This document shows, piece after piece, positions 26,760-34,669 of a stretch of DNA of 64,000 nucleotides. The notes beneath the pieces were generated by a model. That model was not told where the DNA came from. It saw only the letters and a list, made by a program, of their open reading frames with translations, and ran no database searches. The position numbers were made by a program, and so were the translations under genes. Every line of letters begins with the position of its first letter. The first letter of the stretch is position 1. The stretch is from JAFGPL01 sp963781805 (lineage in GTDB: Bacteria; Bacteroidota; Bacteroidia; Bacteroidales; UBA10428), in contig CAWAHF010000004.1 in assembly GCA_963781805.1 (NCBI GenBank), positions 4,092,001 through 4,156,000 on the forward strand, written 5' to 3'.

Positions 26760-27548
26760 TTAATTTTCAGAAAACTCATCAGCCAGTAATCTGCCACTTT
26801 TAACAGTCTTGGAAAACATACTCATAAATCGGGCTGCAGGCGCTCCATCTGCAATATTATGATCAAATGAAGCAGTAATGCAGAGATGTTCACGGGATTC
26901 AAATATTCCGGCATTTTCAATCACTTTGTGACTGATACTTCCGACAGTAATTAAGACTGTTGCAGTTCCGTGAGGGATAAACCAGACAGGCTCTTTGCTA
27001 AACATACCAACGGCAGTTACACCAATCTTTCCATACCGTTTGGCCATGTTTATATTTCTGTCTGCAATACGTACAAAAGTTTTTAACAAAAAACCGGGAA
27101 TAAAGCGTATCCAGAAAAATCCCGACAGCTCACCGATATTTGCGCTTTGATGCTTTTGAGCCTCCCTGATTTCAGTATGTATTTGCCGAAATGTTTTTTG
27201 TTGTGTATTCTTTATAGCGACTGGTTCCGGTACTTTTTCGCCGGTTATTTCCCTTTCAATAAGTACACTAATAGTAATATCATCCAGCAGAATGAGCCGG
27301 TTGCGTTTTATAAACGAGTTAAATTGCGGAAATTCCTTTATTACACTTGCGAGACATGCTACAATATATGCGGTTAAGGAGAGTTTCTCCCCTGTTTTCT
27401 CAAAATGTTCTTTAATCAGTCGCCGGGGTTCTGAAATATCAATTTCAGTCAAACTATGTATTGCATTTTTTTCTTTCGTAACCGATGCTGATGCCCTTAC
27501 AGTTTTTCGGTTGAAACTTAACGGTATTGATTTATATCCTGAATTCAT
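26760..27548 (-). CDS. Stand-alone 2-oxoacid dehydrogenase E2-type acyltransferase
   Basis: This 262-residue protein consists of the catalytic domain only of dihydrolipoamide acyltransferases: the chloramphenicol-acetyltransferase-like fold with the active-site stretch SFDHNIADGAPAARFMSMF (H-x3-D-G). It lacks both the lipoyl domain and the E1/E3-binding domain, so it cannot work as an ordinary E2. Genes for E1 and E3 are absent nearby. It begins next to the stop codon of the cysteine-rich protein gene (27549), suggesting translational coupling. It may acylate another substrate; function unknown. Confidence 0.85.
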   Translation of the reverse strand: MNSGYKSIPLSFNRKTVRASASVTKEKNAIHSLTEIDISEPRRLIKEHFEKTGEKLSLTAYIVACLASVIKEFPQFNSFIKRNRLILLDDITISVLIEREITGEKVPEPVAIKNTQQKTFRQIHTEIREAQKHQSANIGELSGFFWIRFIPGFLLKTFVRIADRNINMAKRYGKIGVTAVGMFSKEPVWFIPHGTATVLITVGSISHKVIENAGIFESREHLCITASFDHNIADGAPAARFMSMFSKTVKSGRLLADEFSEN

Positions 27549-28106
27549 TTAAAGCAGCTTTATGGTAAAGCTGCACCTTTCATCCCCTTTCAATACCGAC
27601 TTGTCCAATGTTACCTTAACGGGCCGGTTATACAGACTTTCATAAATTTTCGTTTGGGTGCCTACCGAACAATTGCATAAAGTTTCAGGAGCTTCTTTTT
27701 CCCTGATAAACGGACAATTACAGGTATCACGTACTTTTTCATTCACTTTAATAATACCTCTTTCCTTATCAACCTCAACGGATTCTGCCCTCATACTTTT
27801 GATAAACTCAAAGAATCCTTCGGGATTGTTTTTATACTTATTGGCAAAATCTTCACCACATTTAGCACCAAGCTGGTGCAGAACATTTATTAAAGATTCA
27901 TTATCTAATGTATCATTAAGTATCCTGATTAAATCATTAAACCGGTTCTGCATGAAATCAATCCTCCAGTCCGGAGGGTTTTCATCCTGTTCATCATCAG
28001 AACCAGCCAATTTGCTATTTGCTGAAATAATTGACATACCAAAGCAACCACATAATCCGTATGTGCATGCATTTTTTAAAAAATCCTTTCGTTCCATTGA
28101 GTTCAA
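27549..28106 (-). CDS. Cysteine-rich protein with Tat-like leader
   Basis: This 185-residue protein begins with MNSMERKDFLKNACTYGLCG, an arginine-lysine leader of Tat-like character followed by a short hydrophobic part; M4 at 28097 is an alternative start. The rest has an even distribution of cysteines: GAKCGEDFA, VRDTCNCPFI, TLCNCSVGTQ, GDERCSFTIKL. The C-terminal half resembles V4R/ATC-hydrolase-type ligand or metal domains, with NCSVG...Y and a final C-x-F-x-I strand. I do not recognise an exact function. It lies immediately before the orphan E2 gene and is probably required with it. Confidence 0.7.
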   Translation of the reverse strand: MNSMERKDFLKNACTYGLCGCFGMSIISANSKLAGSDDEQDENPPDWRIDFMQNRFNDLIRILNDTLDNESLINVLHQLGAKCGEDFANKYKNNPEGFFEFIKSMRAESVEVDKERGIIKVNEKVRDTCNCPFIREKEAPETLCNCSVGTQTKIYESLYNRPVKVTLDKSVLKGDERCSFTIKLL

Positions 28107-28127
28107 TCGTTCATTAATTAAACATCT

Positions 28128-29621
28128 TTATTGTATATGTATCATCTTTTTAACTATTCTTCCCGATGCTGACTGGTATACATAAACATAAATTCCATCT
28201 ACAAGATGAGCTGTGTTGAAAGAATAGCTGTGCATTCCTGCAGGTTCGGTACCTTCATAAAGTCGTTCTATTTGCTGCCCGAATATATCACAAATATCCA
28301 GGGTAAAATATTCACTTGCAGGCAAACGCAAACGTATTGTTGTTTCGCCATTGAAAGGATTGGGATAGTTGTCAAGCTGAATTTCTTGCTGAACCTTCAC
28401 TTCATCTAAGGCTACAGGGAATATATCCAGATTTGCCGTATAGAGTGTTGCCCCGATAAATGGCCCAACTGCATGTCCATTCGTGCCAATTCCCAGAAAA
28501 TATTGACCCAGGGTAAAAGCCGGAGCCTGGCCCGGACATAAGTGAGTGATATTTATTAAATTCTCATTTGGCCTGTCAAGAAAATTATCCATGATTCCCT
28601 GCATGCCTGTTTCAATACAGTTCTGGAAAGAGTTATCAAGATATCCAAGTCTGATCCCTTTGGCAATGGAATAAACAAACATACATGATGCCGAAGATTC
28701 GGGATAATTGGCGGAGACACCAGGCATATCAAGGACTTGCCACCAAACATTAAGGGAATTATCCTGAATAGTTGAAATGGCTTCTGATAATTCCTGAAAC
28801 ATTGTTATAATGCTATCTCTGCCTGTATAGGACTCAGGTAAAAAATCCAGCATATCGACCAGTCCCATTTCAACCCAGCCAATGCCCCTTCCCCAGAAAT
28901 AAGGAGTACATCCGGCCGTTGCCCCTTTGCTTCCATCGTACCATGCGTGATACATCAGTCCTGTAACAGTATCACCCATATATTTTTTAAATAATAATGC
29001 CTGTTTCACTGCATCCTGATATACTTCCGGTTTATTGAAAATTTTGCCATATTCTGCCATAAACGGACCTATCATGTATAAATCGTCCAGCTGCAATCTG
29101 TAATAGGAAGAACCACCTTTATGATAAATGCCTCCATCGGGTGTTCTGGGCATAGCGTTTAAATATTTCAGGGTTGAATCAATAGCCGGAATGTATTTGG
29201 AATCGCCTGTTTTAGAATACATAAACAAGATTAGGCTGGCTCCATTAATAAAATCCATATCATAAACCGACAAGCCGGTTATATTTTGGTAATATGACAG
29301 ATTATTATCAACTATATTTTTAATATAATAAAAATACACCGAATCACCGGAAGCTTCAAACAGCTCCCTGAGTCCCTTCATGGCTGTAGCAAAAACATAC
29401 ATATTCAAAGCAGGACCGTTTGCAATGGATGGACTACTCATCAGGTGTTCGGCCATAAGGGTAGACCAGATAGAAATGGTATCAGATTCAGTTGCTTTAA
29501 TTACTGAACCGGTAAAAAATGTTATCATGAATAAGACACAAATACCAATTTTCAATTTGCCGGATAACCATTTATTTGCCTTCGAAATATTTGGTTTTAT
29601 TATACAAATTAATGTTTTCAT
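28128..29621 (-). CDS. Glycoside hydrolase family 105/88-type with T9SS sorting tail
   Basis: This 497-residue protein has a leader (first about 42 residues) followed by an (alpha/alpha)6 barrel of unsaturated rhamnogalacturonyl-hydrolase type. Supporting pieces are LQLDDLYMIGPFMAEYGKIF (general acid Asp region), HAWYDG and PYFWGRGIGWVEMGLVDML. The end is a T9SS type A sorting domain with NYPNPFNGETTIRLRLP, so it should be exported through the outer membrane. It cleaves the unsaturated uronyl residue left by pectin or other polysaccharide lyases. No lyase or SusCD pair lies nearby, so it is an orphan. Confidence 0.88.
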   Translation of the reverse strand: MKTLICIIKPNISKANKWLSGKLKIGICVLFMITFFTGSVIKATESDTISIWSTLMAEHLMSSPSIANGPALNMYVFATAMKGLRELFEASGDSVYFYYIKNIVDNNLSYYQNITGLSVYDMDFINGASLILFMYSKTGDSKYIPAIDSTLKYLNAMPRTPDGGIYHKGGSSYYRLQLDDLYMIGPFMAEYGKIFNKPEVYQDAVKQALLFKKYMGDTVTGLMYHAWYDGSKGATAGCTPYFWGRGIGWVEMGLVDMLDFLPESYTGRDSIITMFQELSEAISTIQDNSLNVWWQVLDMPGVSANYPESSASCMFVYSIAKGIRLGYLDNSFQNCIETGMQGIMDNFLDRPNENLINITHLCPGQAPAFTLGQYFLGIGTNGHAVGPFIGATLYTANLDIFPVALDEVKVQQEIQLDNYPNPFNGETTIRLRLPASEYFTLDICDIFGQQIERLYEGTEPAGMHSYSFNTAHLVDGIYVYVYQSASGRIVKKMIHIQ

Positions 29622-30199
29622 GGTGCAGAGGATTTTGTTGATAATAATTCTTGCTTATGGCAGGGTTTTAATAATGCTTCGAACATTTTCAAATCTATAA
29701 CAGGAAACAATCATCTATCCATTCGATAGTCAGGAATTAAAAAGTAAAAAATTTTTCAGGATTCAATTTATGAAAAAATTATTATATACTTGATTAAGGG
29801 GATTAAGATTTTCAAAAATATTGCCTTGAAATGATTATTTCAATTAATAATTTTAATTTAAAAAGGATTATATATAGAAATTACCAAATTATTAAAAAAT
29901 CTTTTTTTCTATTTAAGAAAAAATCTTACAGGAATAGTGAAACTAAATTTGGCAGGTTTACCTTCTATTAATCCTGGCTCCCATCTCGGAGATGATTAAA
30001 TAACTCTTTTTGCTTCGTGTCCTAACGCTTCATCAGGAGTGCTTAAGATGAAAACTTCATCAACATAACCTAAAGAATTTACATAAAAAAGAATAATTAC
30101 CTCTCCCTGTACTTTATTTTCTGCTGAAATAACAGGATATGTTAAGTTCTTGACTACATATTTTCGAAAACTATTAATATCGCCTTTTCTAAAACTTGG

Positions 30200-30208
30200 A
30201 TTCTTAAT
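30200..30208. repeat. Target site duplication, left copy
   Basis: ATTCTTAAT is repeated exactly at 30446-30454, on the other side of the inserted element. Confidence 0.85.
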
Positions 30209-30445
30209 CACTACTGACCGACTAAATGCTTTTATAATCTTTATACATTTTATTTTGTAGAACCTCTACGAGGTATCACTGCCTTTGGGGTTATTTTTTT
30301 CTACAATTCCTAATCCGCTACGCGGAAATTCTCCGTAGAGCCTTTCCCGCTATAAAGCGGGAAAATAAAGTGTTGTAATAAAGCAATAAAGTAAAGATCC
30401 TATTCCACGTAGTGGATAAACAAATAATTTAGTCGGACACTACTG
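30209..30445. mobile_element. 237-bp MITE-like element with 19-bp terminal inverted repeats
   Basis: The left end is CACTACTGACCGACTAAAT and the reverse complement of the right end is CAGTAGTGTCCGACTAAAT, matching at 16 of 19 positions. A 9-base direct repeat flanks it. The interior has no gene but several short hairpins: CCTC-TAC-GAGG, CCGC-TAC-GCGG, CCCGC-TATAAA-GCGGG and CCAC-GTA-GTGG, plus a T-rich tract and CTACAA. It is probably a non-autonomous derivative of an insertion sequence; its parent transposase is not in this window. The hairpin set resembles the palindromic repeats scattered in Bacteroidetes genomes. Confidence 0.82.
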
Positions 30446-30454
30446 ATTCTTAAT
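30446..30454. repeat. Target site duplication, right copy
   Basis: ATTCTTAAT, identical to 30200-30208. Together the two copies define the insertion point inside the MORN/TonB gene. Confidence 0.85.
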
Positions 30455-31157
30455 ATATAAATAATGACTTGTATCTGTACCTTCTTTTGTATAACATTTA
30501 CCAATTATTAAAGTATCATTTTTATAAAAATCTTTACGTCTAATTTGACCATTTTCATAATATCCAATGACGTTTCCATTAATCCTATTATCTAAATAAT
30601 CAATTTCATACATTAATTGTCCATTCTCATAATACTTCAAATTTTTACCCTCTTGTATCAATGGTATTAAAGATTTAAATTGTCCAATTTCAATTAATGT
30701 ATCATTCAATAAATACCTTTTTAATTCAATTCTATTATTTAGGGTATCGATTATCTGATAGTACTTTGCATATTCCTTGTCTGTACGAACAAATCTTGAA
30801 TCGAGATAAATTTGCCCACTTATTTCTATAAAGCAAAGAATAGTAAAAAATATTATTAGATACGCTTTCATATTATTCATGATGAATTTTTTTAGAGTCA
30901 CAATTTATTCAATTAAATATAAGCTGTTTAAATAAATCTTGTTCTTTTCATAATGCCCATTTCATATCACAATATAATAGCATATATTTAAATACTCAAT
31001 AAAAAAATTTTAATCATTCATTAAAATTACCTTTAACCAATCATTATCCATTATAAATTCAATTATAATTTATTATAATTTACCCGGAAATTTTTAGATA
31101 ATTTTCATAATCTCATTTCAACAGCATAGTCTGCCAACTGTTACTACCCCCCTTCCA

Positions 31158-31826
31158 TTAACTCGCCTTAAGTATATACCCTATTCCCCTGAACGTTTCC
31201 AGGGTAACCATTGAATCATCTTTAAAATATTTTCTCAACCGGCTGATAAACACGTCCATACTGCGACCCAGAAAATAATCATTTTCCCCCCACAATGTTT
31301 TTAATAAAACCTCACGTTTCACCAGGTGATTCCTGTTTTTAATCATGTATCCTAGTAATTCCGATTCACGCTTTGTAAGCTTGTATTCATTCCTGGGGGT
31401 TTTCAATCTGAATTCATTGATGAATAAAACCGATTTCCCTATAGTCAAATCGATTCCCTCAGGATTTGTGTTCCTGCGCAGTGCCACGTTTATTCTTAAA
31501 ACCAGCTCTTCCGGTTCAAAGGGTTTGGTAATATAATCATCAGCCCCTACTTTTAAGCCTGAGATTATATCGTCTTTACGATTTTTGGCAGTAAGGAAAA
31601 GAAAAGGCATTTCAGGTTTGATTGTCTTCAATGATTTGGCAAGCTCAATGCCATTGATATCGGGCAACATGATGTCGATTGTTGCGAGATCTACCAGGTC
31701 CTTTTTTAGAATTTCCAGTGCTGATTTGCCATTAGGTGCAAGATAAACTTCAAATCCATTTATTTTAAGATATTCGGATAATAGTTTACCCAAATCAGGA
31801 TCATCTTCAATAAGTAAAATTTTCAT
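31158..31826 (-). CDS. OmpR-family response regulator
   Basis: This 222-residue protein has a receiver domain (1-118) with phospho-acceptor Asp51 in LATIDIMLPDINGIELA and the switch lysine in DDYITKPFEPEELVLR, then an OmpR/PhoB winged helix (about 125-222) with YKLTKRESELLGYMIKNRN and GRSMDVFISRLRKYF. Its start overlaps the stop of the kinase gene by four bases (ATGA), so the two are translationally coupled and form one two-component system. The layout resembles RprXY-type systems of Bacteroides. Confidence 0.94.
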   Translation of the reverse strand: MKILLIEDDPDLGKLLSEYLKINGFEVYLAPNGKSALEILKKDLVDLATIDIMLPDINGIELAKSLKTIKPEMPFLFLTAKNRKDDIISGLKVGADDYITKPFEPEELVLRINVALRRNTNPEGIDLTIGKSVLFINEFRLKTPRNEYKLTKRESELLGYMIKNRNHLVKREVLLKTLWGENDYFLGRSMDVFISRLRKYFKDDSMVTLETFRGIGYILKAS

Positions 31827-33199
31827 CTTTCTTTCTGGTTTAATGGCAATCGAATAATTATAGTGGTTCGCTTTCCGGGTTCGCTTTCTGCATCTACTAA
31901 TCCTTCGTGTGCCTCAACAATCATCTTCACCAGATAGAGTCCAAGACCAAGTCCTTTAATACCACCGGTAAACTCGCCTTTCACCCTGTAAAATTTTATG
32001 AATATATGTTCAAGTTCATTTTTGGCAATTCCGATGCCGTTATCAGTGAATTCCATCTTCAGATATTCATTAACCGATATGCGTAAATGAATAAGAACAT
32101 CTTTAGGTGAGTATTTGACAGAATTACTTAATATATTATAAATAAGCCTTGAAAATTGTAAAGGATCGAGTGCATAACTAAATTTATCATCAACAAGATA
32201 CTCTTCCTGAATATTGATTTTTTTATCCTGATTTTCCAAAAGAAAATCCTGAATTAACTGTTGAACATATAATTTAACTTCTATATTCTTTTTGCTAAGG
32301 ATCAGTTGATTACGCTCCAGCTGACTGGTTTCAATAACATGCTCAATCATTTGAGTCAAAAATCGGTTTTGCTTATTGATAATACTTGTTATCTCATCAA
32401 TTTTGCCGGAATTGAATTTTATTTCTGATCTTTTTAACGAAGAAACAGCAACAGATATGGTGGAAAGCGGTGTTTTAAATTCATGTGTGATATGATCAAT
32501 AAAATCGCCTTTCAAATCGGCCAGCTTTTTTTGCCTGGCATATGAATATATTGTATAGATAAATGCCAGAAGTACAACTACTATTGTAACAATAATAATC
32601 ATCAGCAATCCCCTCATCTCAGCCAGAATAATTGCTCCTTTTTTTGTAAAATCAGCATAGAAATCAAAGTTTATCCGGTAAAAATCCCCTTCGGTTACGT
32701 ATGACTTCACAAAAAATCCTTTTTGTTCTTTATTGAGTAATGCTGAATTTTCAATCTCTCTTTGATAAACTGGAATAATACTGTCAAAATCAAGAAAGGC
32801 AATTTCATTAATAATATACTTCGATATGAAAGAGGTATCAAGCTGACTTAATTTTAGATTTTGAATAATCTTTAGTTTATTCTTTTCTTCATGGTTTAAT
32901 ACATCTAAGAATTCACTAAGAATTTTCTGTTTAGTATCCGGATTTAATAAATCATTATGAATTACAGGTTGATTTAAATAGTCTAATGCAATATGATTAA
33001 AAACGTAATTAAGTGAATCAAACAGATACACCCTGCTATATTGATCATATTCTGTCAGTGCATTATATACAACCTGGGCATATTGTATGTCGAAATCCCT
33101 GCTTTTTAACCTGTAATATTCACGAATGATATAAATCTGAATTAAAATCAAAACAACAACTGCAAGTATAGAAACCACAATAATCAGTTTGGATCTCAT
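31823..33199 (-). CDS. Sensor histidine kinase (partner of the OmpR-type regulator)
   Basis: The start at 33199 (MRSKLIIVVSILAVVVLILI) is chosen because the first transmembrane helix follows directly; 33223 is an in-frame alternative. The 458-residue product has a periplasmic sensing domain of about 170 residues, a second transmembrane helix (LLMIIIVTIVVVLLAFIYTI), a HisKA domain with His239 in DHITHEFKTPLSTISVAV and a HATPase domain with EFTDNGIGIAKNELEHIF and GLGLGLYLVKMIVEAH. The stimulus is unknown. The divergent gene at 33369 encodes a small secreted protein and may be a target. Confidence 0.93.
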   Translation of the reverse strand: MRSKLIIVVSILAVVVLILIQIYIIREYYRLKSRDFDIQYAQVVYNALTEYDQYSRVYLFDSLNYVFNHIALDYLNQPVIHNDLLNPDTKQKILSEFLDVLNHEEKNKLKIIQNLKLSQLDTSFISKYIINEIAFLDFDSIIPVYQREIENSALLNKEQKGFFVKSYVTEGDFYRINFDFYADFTKKGAIILAEMRGLLMIIIVTIVVVLLAFIYTIYSYARQKKLADLKGDFIDHITHEFKTPLSTISVAVSSLKRSEIKFNSGKIDEITSIINKQNRFLTQMIEHVIETSQLERNQLILSKKNIEVKLYVQQLIQDFLLENQDKKINIQEEYLVDDKFSYALDPLQFSRLIYNILSNSVKYSPKDVLIHLRISVNEYLKMEFTDNGIGIAKNELEHIFIKFYRVKGEFTGGIKGLGLGLYLVKMIVEAHEGLVDAESEPGKRTTIIIRLPLNQKER

Positions 33200-33303
33200 A
33201 AATAATTCTTGGTATGCCTTCAAAGATATAAGTTTTTTTAATGCCAGTTTGACGTTAACCTGTCATTAACATTACATTAACCATATCATTTTAAATGCCT
33301 TTG

Positions 33304-33311
33304 TATATTTG
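33304..33311 (+). promoter_or_regulatory. Candidate -7 promoter box for the DUF3244-like gene
   Basis: TATATTTG matches TAnnTTTG and lies 57 bases before the start of the gene at 33369, in the divergent interval with the histidine kinase. No clear -33 TTTG at the usual distance. Confidence 0.5.
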
Positions 33312-33368
33312 TTTCATAAAAAATTATTACATAATACGGATTATTCAATTTATTAAAATAAGAAAAAG

Positions 33369-33839
33369 ATGAAAAAATTTATTTTGTTATTGATCATTAC
33401 TTCAGCACTTGGTATATTTGTTGCAAGTGCACAGAAAGTTGAGAAAGTTGAGAAAATTGTAATTCCCAGTACCGGGGAGAGTGCAATGGTAGAACCTTTT
33501 CTTTTACAGGAAACTAAAGAAAGTTCAGATCTTATTCTTAGTAAAAGTTTTACTGGTGAATCAATAGAAAGTACAAAAACTTTTGATGTAGAAACCAGTG
33601 CATCATTACTTGATATTAATCTTTCCGGTTCTACAAGGAGCGGAAAAATTTCTATAAAATTCGTTATGCCCGACGGGAAAGATCTTAAAACTATTGAAAT
33701 TGATCCTGCTTCTGATGTAAGGTGGACGAAGAAATTTGATTTAACGGATAAATCAAAAAATTATACAGGTAAATGGAAGTTAATTATCACTACCAATAAA
33801 GCTGAAGGAACTTACAGACTTTATATTCATTCCAGATAA
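33369..33839 (+). CDS. Small secreted protein (DUF3244-like)
   Basis: This 156-residue protein has a signal peptide MKKFILLLIITSALGIFVAS (cleaved near ASAQK) and an all-beta remainder with the ending GTYRLYIHSR, similar in layout to DUF3244 secreted proteins of Bacteroidetes. Its function is unknown. It is divergent from the histidine kinase/OmpR pair across a 169-base gap and ends in a strong terminator, so it is a single-gene unit and a plausible target of that pair. Confidence 0.72.
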   Translation: MKKFILLLIITSALGIFVASAQKVEKVEKIVIPSTGESAMVEPFLLQETKESSDLILSKSFTGESIESTKTFDVETSASLLDINLSGSTRSGKISIKFVMPDGKDLKTIEIDPASDVRWTKKFDLTDKSKNYTGKWKLIITTNKAEGTYRLYIHSR

Positions 33840-33857
33840 GCAAACTTTAATTCGTTC

Positions 33858-33895
33858 AAAAGCCGATGTTAATATCATTTACATCGGCTTTTTTA
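33858..33895 (+). terminator. Rho-independent terminator
   Basis: AAAGCCGATGT pairs with ACATCGGCTTT across an 11-base loop, followed by T-rich sequence, 20 bases after the stop of the secreted protein gene. The hairpin also lies beyond the end of the convergent OsmC gene. Confidence 0.9.
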
Positions 33896-33915
33896 TTAAA
33901 ATAAATTATTCTCCT

Positions 33916-34320
33916 TTACAATAGTTCCATAGAAATCTCCACATTCAATGCCTTGGAAACCGGACAATTAGCTTTAGCATCTTCAGCACACTCCTGTAAT
34001 TTTTTTTCGCTGATATCCGGAACATTTACTTTCACAACCAGATGAGAACTCTTAATGGTGCCTTCCTCAAGTGTAACAGTTGCAGTAGTTTCAATCGTTT
34101 CGGGAGTAAAGCCTGAATTTCCCAACACGTTACTCAGTGCCATACTAAAACAACCCGCATGGGCTGCGGCAATCAACTCTTCTGGATTTGTTCCGGTCCC
34201 ATTTTCAAATCTTGATTTATACGTGTATTGTGCATTATTAAGAACGCTGTTTTTAACATACATGAATCCGTTTCCCTCTTTCAGGTTTCCTTTCCAGATA
34301 GCAGATGCATTTCTTTTCAT
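33916..34320 (-). CDS. OsmC-type peroxiredoxin-like protein
   Basis: The start at 34320 (MKRNASAIWKGNLKEGNG) matches the family; an in-frame start nine codons upstream at 34347 is less likely. The 134-residue protein contains the two reactive cysteines in AAAHAGCFSMALSNVLG and AEDAKANCPVSKALNV. Proteins of this OsmC branch reduce organic peroxides, usually with lipoyl partners. It converges with the small secreted protein gene, separated by a terminator. Confidence 0.92.
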   Translation of the reverse strand: MKRNASAIWKGNLKEGNGFMYVKNSVLNNAQYTYKSRFENGTGTNPEELIAAAHAGCFSMALSNVLGNSGFTPETIETTATVTLEEGTIKSSHLVVKVNVPDISEKKLQECAEDAKANCPVSKALNVEISMELL

Positions 34321-34669
34321 ATGATTGGTATTTAATAAATAAAACATTAATCTTCATAATAAACAAGTTGAATCTGTGATTGTTTTGATTAATTTTCAAA
34401 TTGTTTATAAAGTTTACCACGTATGCATATTATGATTCTTATAATAGGTTTAACGTTGAATAATTCTATGCTATTTAGCTTTTTGTAAAAATATCCCGTT
34501 AAAATGACCTCTATGGGTTTACTATAGAATTGAAGAGATACCAAACATTTCAGGCAAGTGCAACGAAACCATTCGCACTTCTGATTGTTAATCCTGATTG
34601 CAGATACTATTTTAAGCGAATTGCAGTTGTTTCTTGAGATATCCTAAAATTCTCATTTAAAACAGTCTT
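34321..34669. other. Intergenic region before the hybrid kinase
   Basis: About 350 AT-rich bases between divergent genes with no supported coding region. A weak 6-base stem (AAGTGC to GCACTT, near 34556-34580) is present. Promoters for both genes must be here, but none could be placed with confidence. Confidence 0.5.

Larger units (their letters stand above)
29909..30901 (-). pseudogene. MORN-repeat / TonB C-terminal energy-transducer gene, interrupted
   Basis: Reading on the minus strand, 30901-30446 gives a secreted protein with MORN_2-type repeats (EGKNLKYYENGQLMYEIDY, GNVIGYYENGQIRRKDFY) ending TSHYLYIKN. The sequence resumes at 30208 as IKNPSFRKGDINSFRKYVV and continues through a TonB C-terminal domain (NLTYPVISAENKVQGEVII). 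A 237-base element (30209-30445) and its 9-base target duplication separate the halves; removing 246 bases joins them in frame. In addition a TAA at 29996-29998 interrupts the TonB domain between RVI and SSPRWEPG, after which the frame continues 28 codons to the true stop at 29909. The intact ancestor had about 248 residues. Two independent lesions mean it is almost certainly dead. Confidence 0.85.

Noticed and set aside
29996..30211. 71-residue TonB C-terminal frame as an intact small gene
   Set aside because: It lacks an N-terminal anchor, starts at a GTG created beside the inserted element, and is cut by a TAA before the end of the domain.
30209..30445. CRISPR-like or tRNA-like array within the hairpin region
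   Set aside because: The hairpins differ from each other, have no constant spacer length, and no acceptor-stem or T-loop pattern is present.
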